Assembly: GCA_030600725.1 (NCBI GenBank)
Contig: JAUVLN010000019.1
Coordinates: 1 to 15,037 of the forward strand
From: Thermoplasmatota archaeon
GTDB lineage: Archaea; Thermoplasmatota; Penumbrarchaeia; Penumbrarchaeales; Penumbrarchaeaceae
Length of the DNA stretch: 15,037 nucleotides
Direction: 5' to 3'
Shown here one piece after another: positions 14,078 through 15,037 of this stretch. How positions within the stretch are numbered: the first letter of the stretch is position 1; each line of letters begins with the position of its first letter. Made by a program: the position numbers and the translations under genes. The notes below the pieces were generated by a model. It made no database searches and had not been told where the DNA came from. It was given only the letters and a program-made list of their open reading frames with translations.

Positions 14078-15037
14078 TAGAGCAGGTGAGGGCAGCTTAC
14101 AGATATCTGTTCGTCCTGGGGATAGGAGCTGTTCTGCTGGCGATATCCATTATGGTCCCGGTGATCTCCTCCTCGGCGGATTTCTCCATATACAATACAG
14201 GCTGGAACGGCTGTTCGGATCTGGGGAAGGAGACCTACGAAACGGGCTCCTTTCTACCCACCATCGACCTCTCGGCCACGACAAAGGAGGTGGTAGCACA
14301 CTCGTCCTTTGCAAGCGGCGACCTGGATATAGATCCCACCGCAACATCCATAATGATCATTGGACCCGAGGTCACCTTCACAGAGGAGGAGGGGAAGTTC
14401 GCGCATGAATTCCTGACCGAAGGCGGAACTATGCTCATCGCGGATGATTTCGGGACCGGGAACGACCTTCTATCCAGGATGAATACCTCAACCCGTATAT
14501 CCGGGAGGAAGATGGTGGACCTATCCTTCATGAAGATACCCGAACTATCCGTTGGTACGGACATGGCCCGGCACAGGATAACAAGGAACGTCTCAATGCT
14601 TCTCTTCAACTATCCCTCGACCATAATCCCATCCCCAACGGCCGTTCCCATTGTGAATTCATCGCGTGCCTCCTGGTTGGAGAGCGCCGAGGACACCCTT
14701 CAGACCTTCGATGAGGAATCGGGACCGTTCCCTATCCTTACGATCGAGAGCTATGGGGGGGGAACCCTCATCGTACTTTCCGAGCCTAGCCTGCTGATCA
14801 ATCAGATGAAAAAGAAGATGGACAACGGCCTGTTCGCCTCCAACCTCATCCACTATCTGGCCGAGGGCAGGAATACCATACTGATAGACGAGGCGCACCA
14901 CGACCTGAACGATCCGGTACATATCATCGATTCCTTTCAACAGGGGTTCGATCCGGCGGAAAGGATAGGCGTCCTTATCGGCCTGTGCGTGATCTTCCTG
15001 ATGTATGAGGTCGGGATCCACAGGAAGCTCTTCAGGA
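14074..15037 (+). CDS. DUF4350-type membrane protein, 3' end outside window
   Basis: The frame is open from GTG 14074 to the window end (321 codons). GGAGGTG at 14060-14066, 7 nt upstream, is one of the strongest ribosome sites in the window and decides this start. A TM helix spans about residues 8-29, followed by a large extracytoplasmic domain and a second helix near 297-315. Key segments are the FxxEGGTMLIADDFGTGN core (about 111-130), IVLSEPSLLINQ (about 234-245) and ILIDEAHHDL (about 269-278). These fit the DUF4350 fold, a Rossmann-like domain related to GldG/ABC-associated proteins. In many prokaryotes such genes sit with MoxR ATPase, DUF58 and transglutaminase-like genes; that would be expected just past the window. 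The role in the envelope is unknown. Confidence 0.8.
   Translation, partial: MIEQVRAAYRYLFVLGIGAVLLAISIMVPVISSSADFSIYNTGWNGCSDLGKETYETGSFLPTIDLSATTKEVVAHSSFASGDLDIDPTATSIMIIGPEVTFTEEEGKFAHEFLTEGGTMLIADDFGTGNDLLSRMNTSTRISGRKMVDLSFMKIPELSVGTDMARHRITRNVSMLLFNYPSTIIPSPTAVPIVNSSRASWLESAEDTLQTFDEESGPFPILTIESYGGGTLIVLSEPSLLINQMKKKMDNGLFASNLIHYLAEGRNTILIDEAHHDLNDPVHIIDSFQQGFDPAERIGVLIGLCVIFLMYEVGIHRKLFR

Noticed and set aside
14028..14408. Plus-strand 126-codon frame in the DUF4350 region
   Set aside because: It is out of frame with the GTG 14074 gene, which has a strong ribosome site, TM helices and family motifs. The product is low in hydrophobic structure and looks like a shadow.

Overview
The window reads as archaeal, most likely a Thermoplasmata-type euryarchaeon (inference). 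The grounds are the 3' end of a class I lysyl-tRNA synthetase, an archaeal-type ATP-NAD kinase, TATA-like boxes placed about 25 bp upstream of start codons (leaderless transcripts), heavy use of AGG and ATA codons, and several large signal-peptide or membrane-anchored surface proteins. No tRNA, rRNA, CRISPR array, transposase or integrase was seen.

Region 1 (1-4463): the C-terminal part of class I LysRS is followed by a 1263-residue secreted and anchored protein with a seven-blade SBBP propeller and five Fn3 domains. After it comes a second, frameshifted copy of the lysS 3' end. The two copies are identical over 101 bp and then diverge, so the surface-protein gene sits between two lysS 3' ends.

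Region 2 (4464-6510): a two-gene operon encodes a secreted, anchored protein and a small polytopic membrane protein in AT-rich DNA. An orphan ribbon-helix-helix regulator on the opposite strand has a 16-bp palindrome in its promoter.

Region 3 (6511-10353): a Trm9/ALKBH8-type tRNA wobble-uridine methyltransferase, a minus-strand AAA/DUF4143 ATPase with an elaborate dyad operator around its TATA box, and a leaderless ATP-NAD kinase family gene.

Region 4 (10354-12750): a 345-bp non-coding stretch between convergent genes holds a 113-bp tandem repeat whose hairpins keep pairing while their sequence changes, plus a strong terminator for the minus-strand gene. That gene encodes a two-TM surface protein with a calcium-repeat/PKD-like exterior and a cytoplasmic double zinc ribbon.

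Region 5 (12751-15037): a small hydrophobic protein and a two-TM cysteine-containing protein lie on the minus strand. Divergent from them are a possible 45-residue ORF and the start of a DUF4350-type membrane protein that runs off the window.
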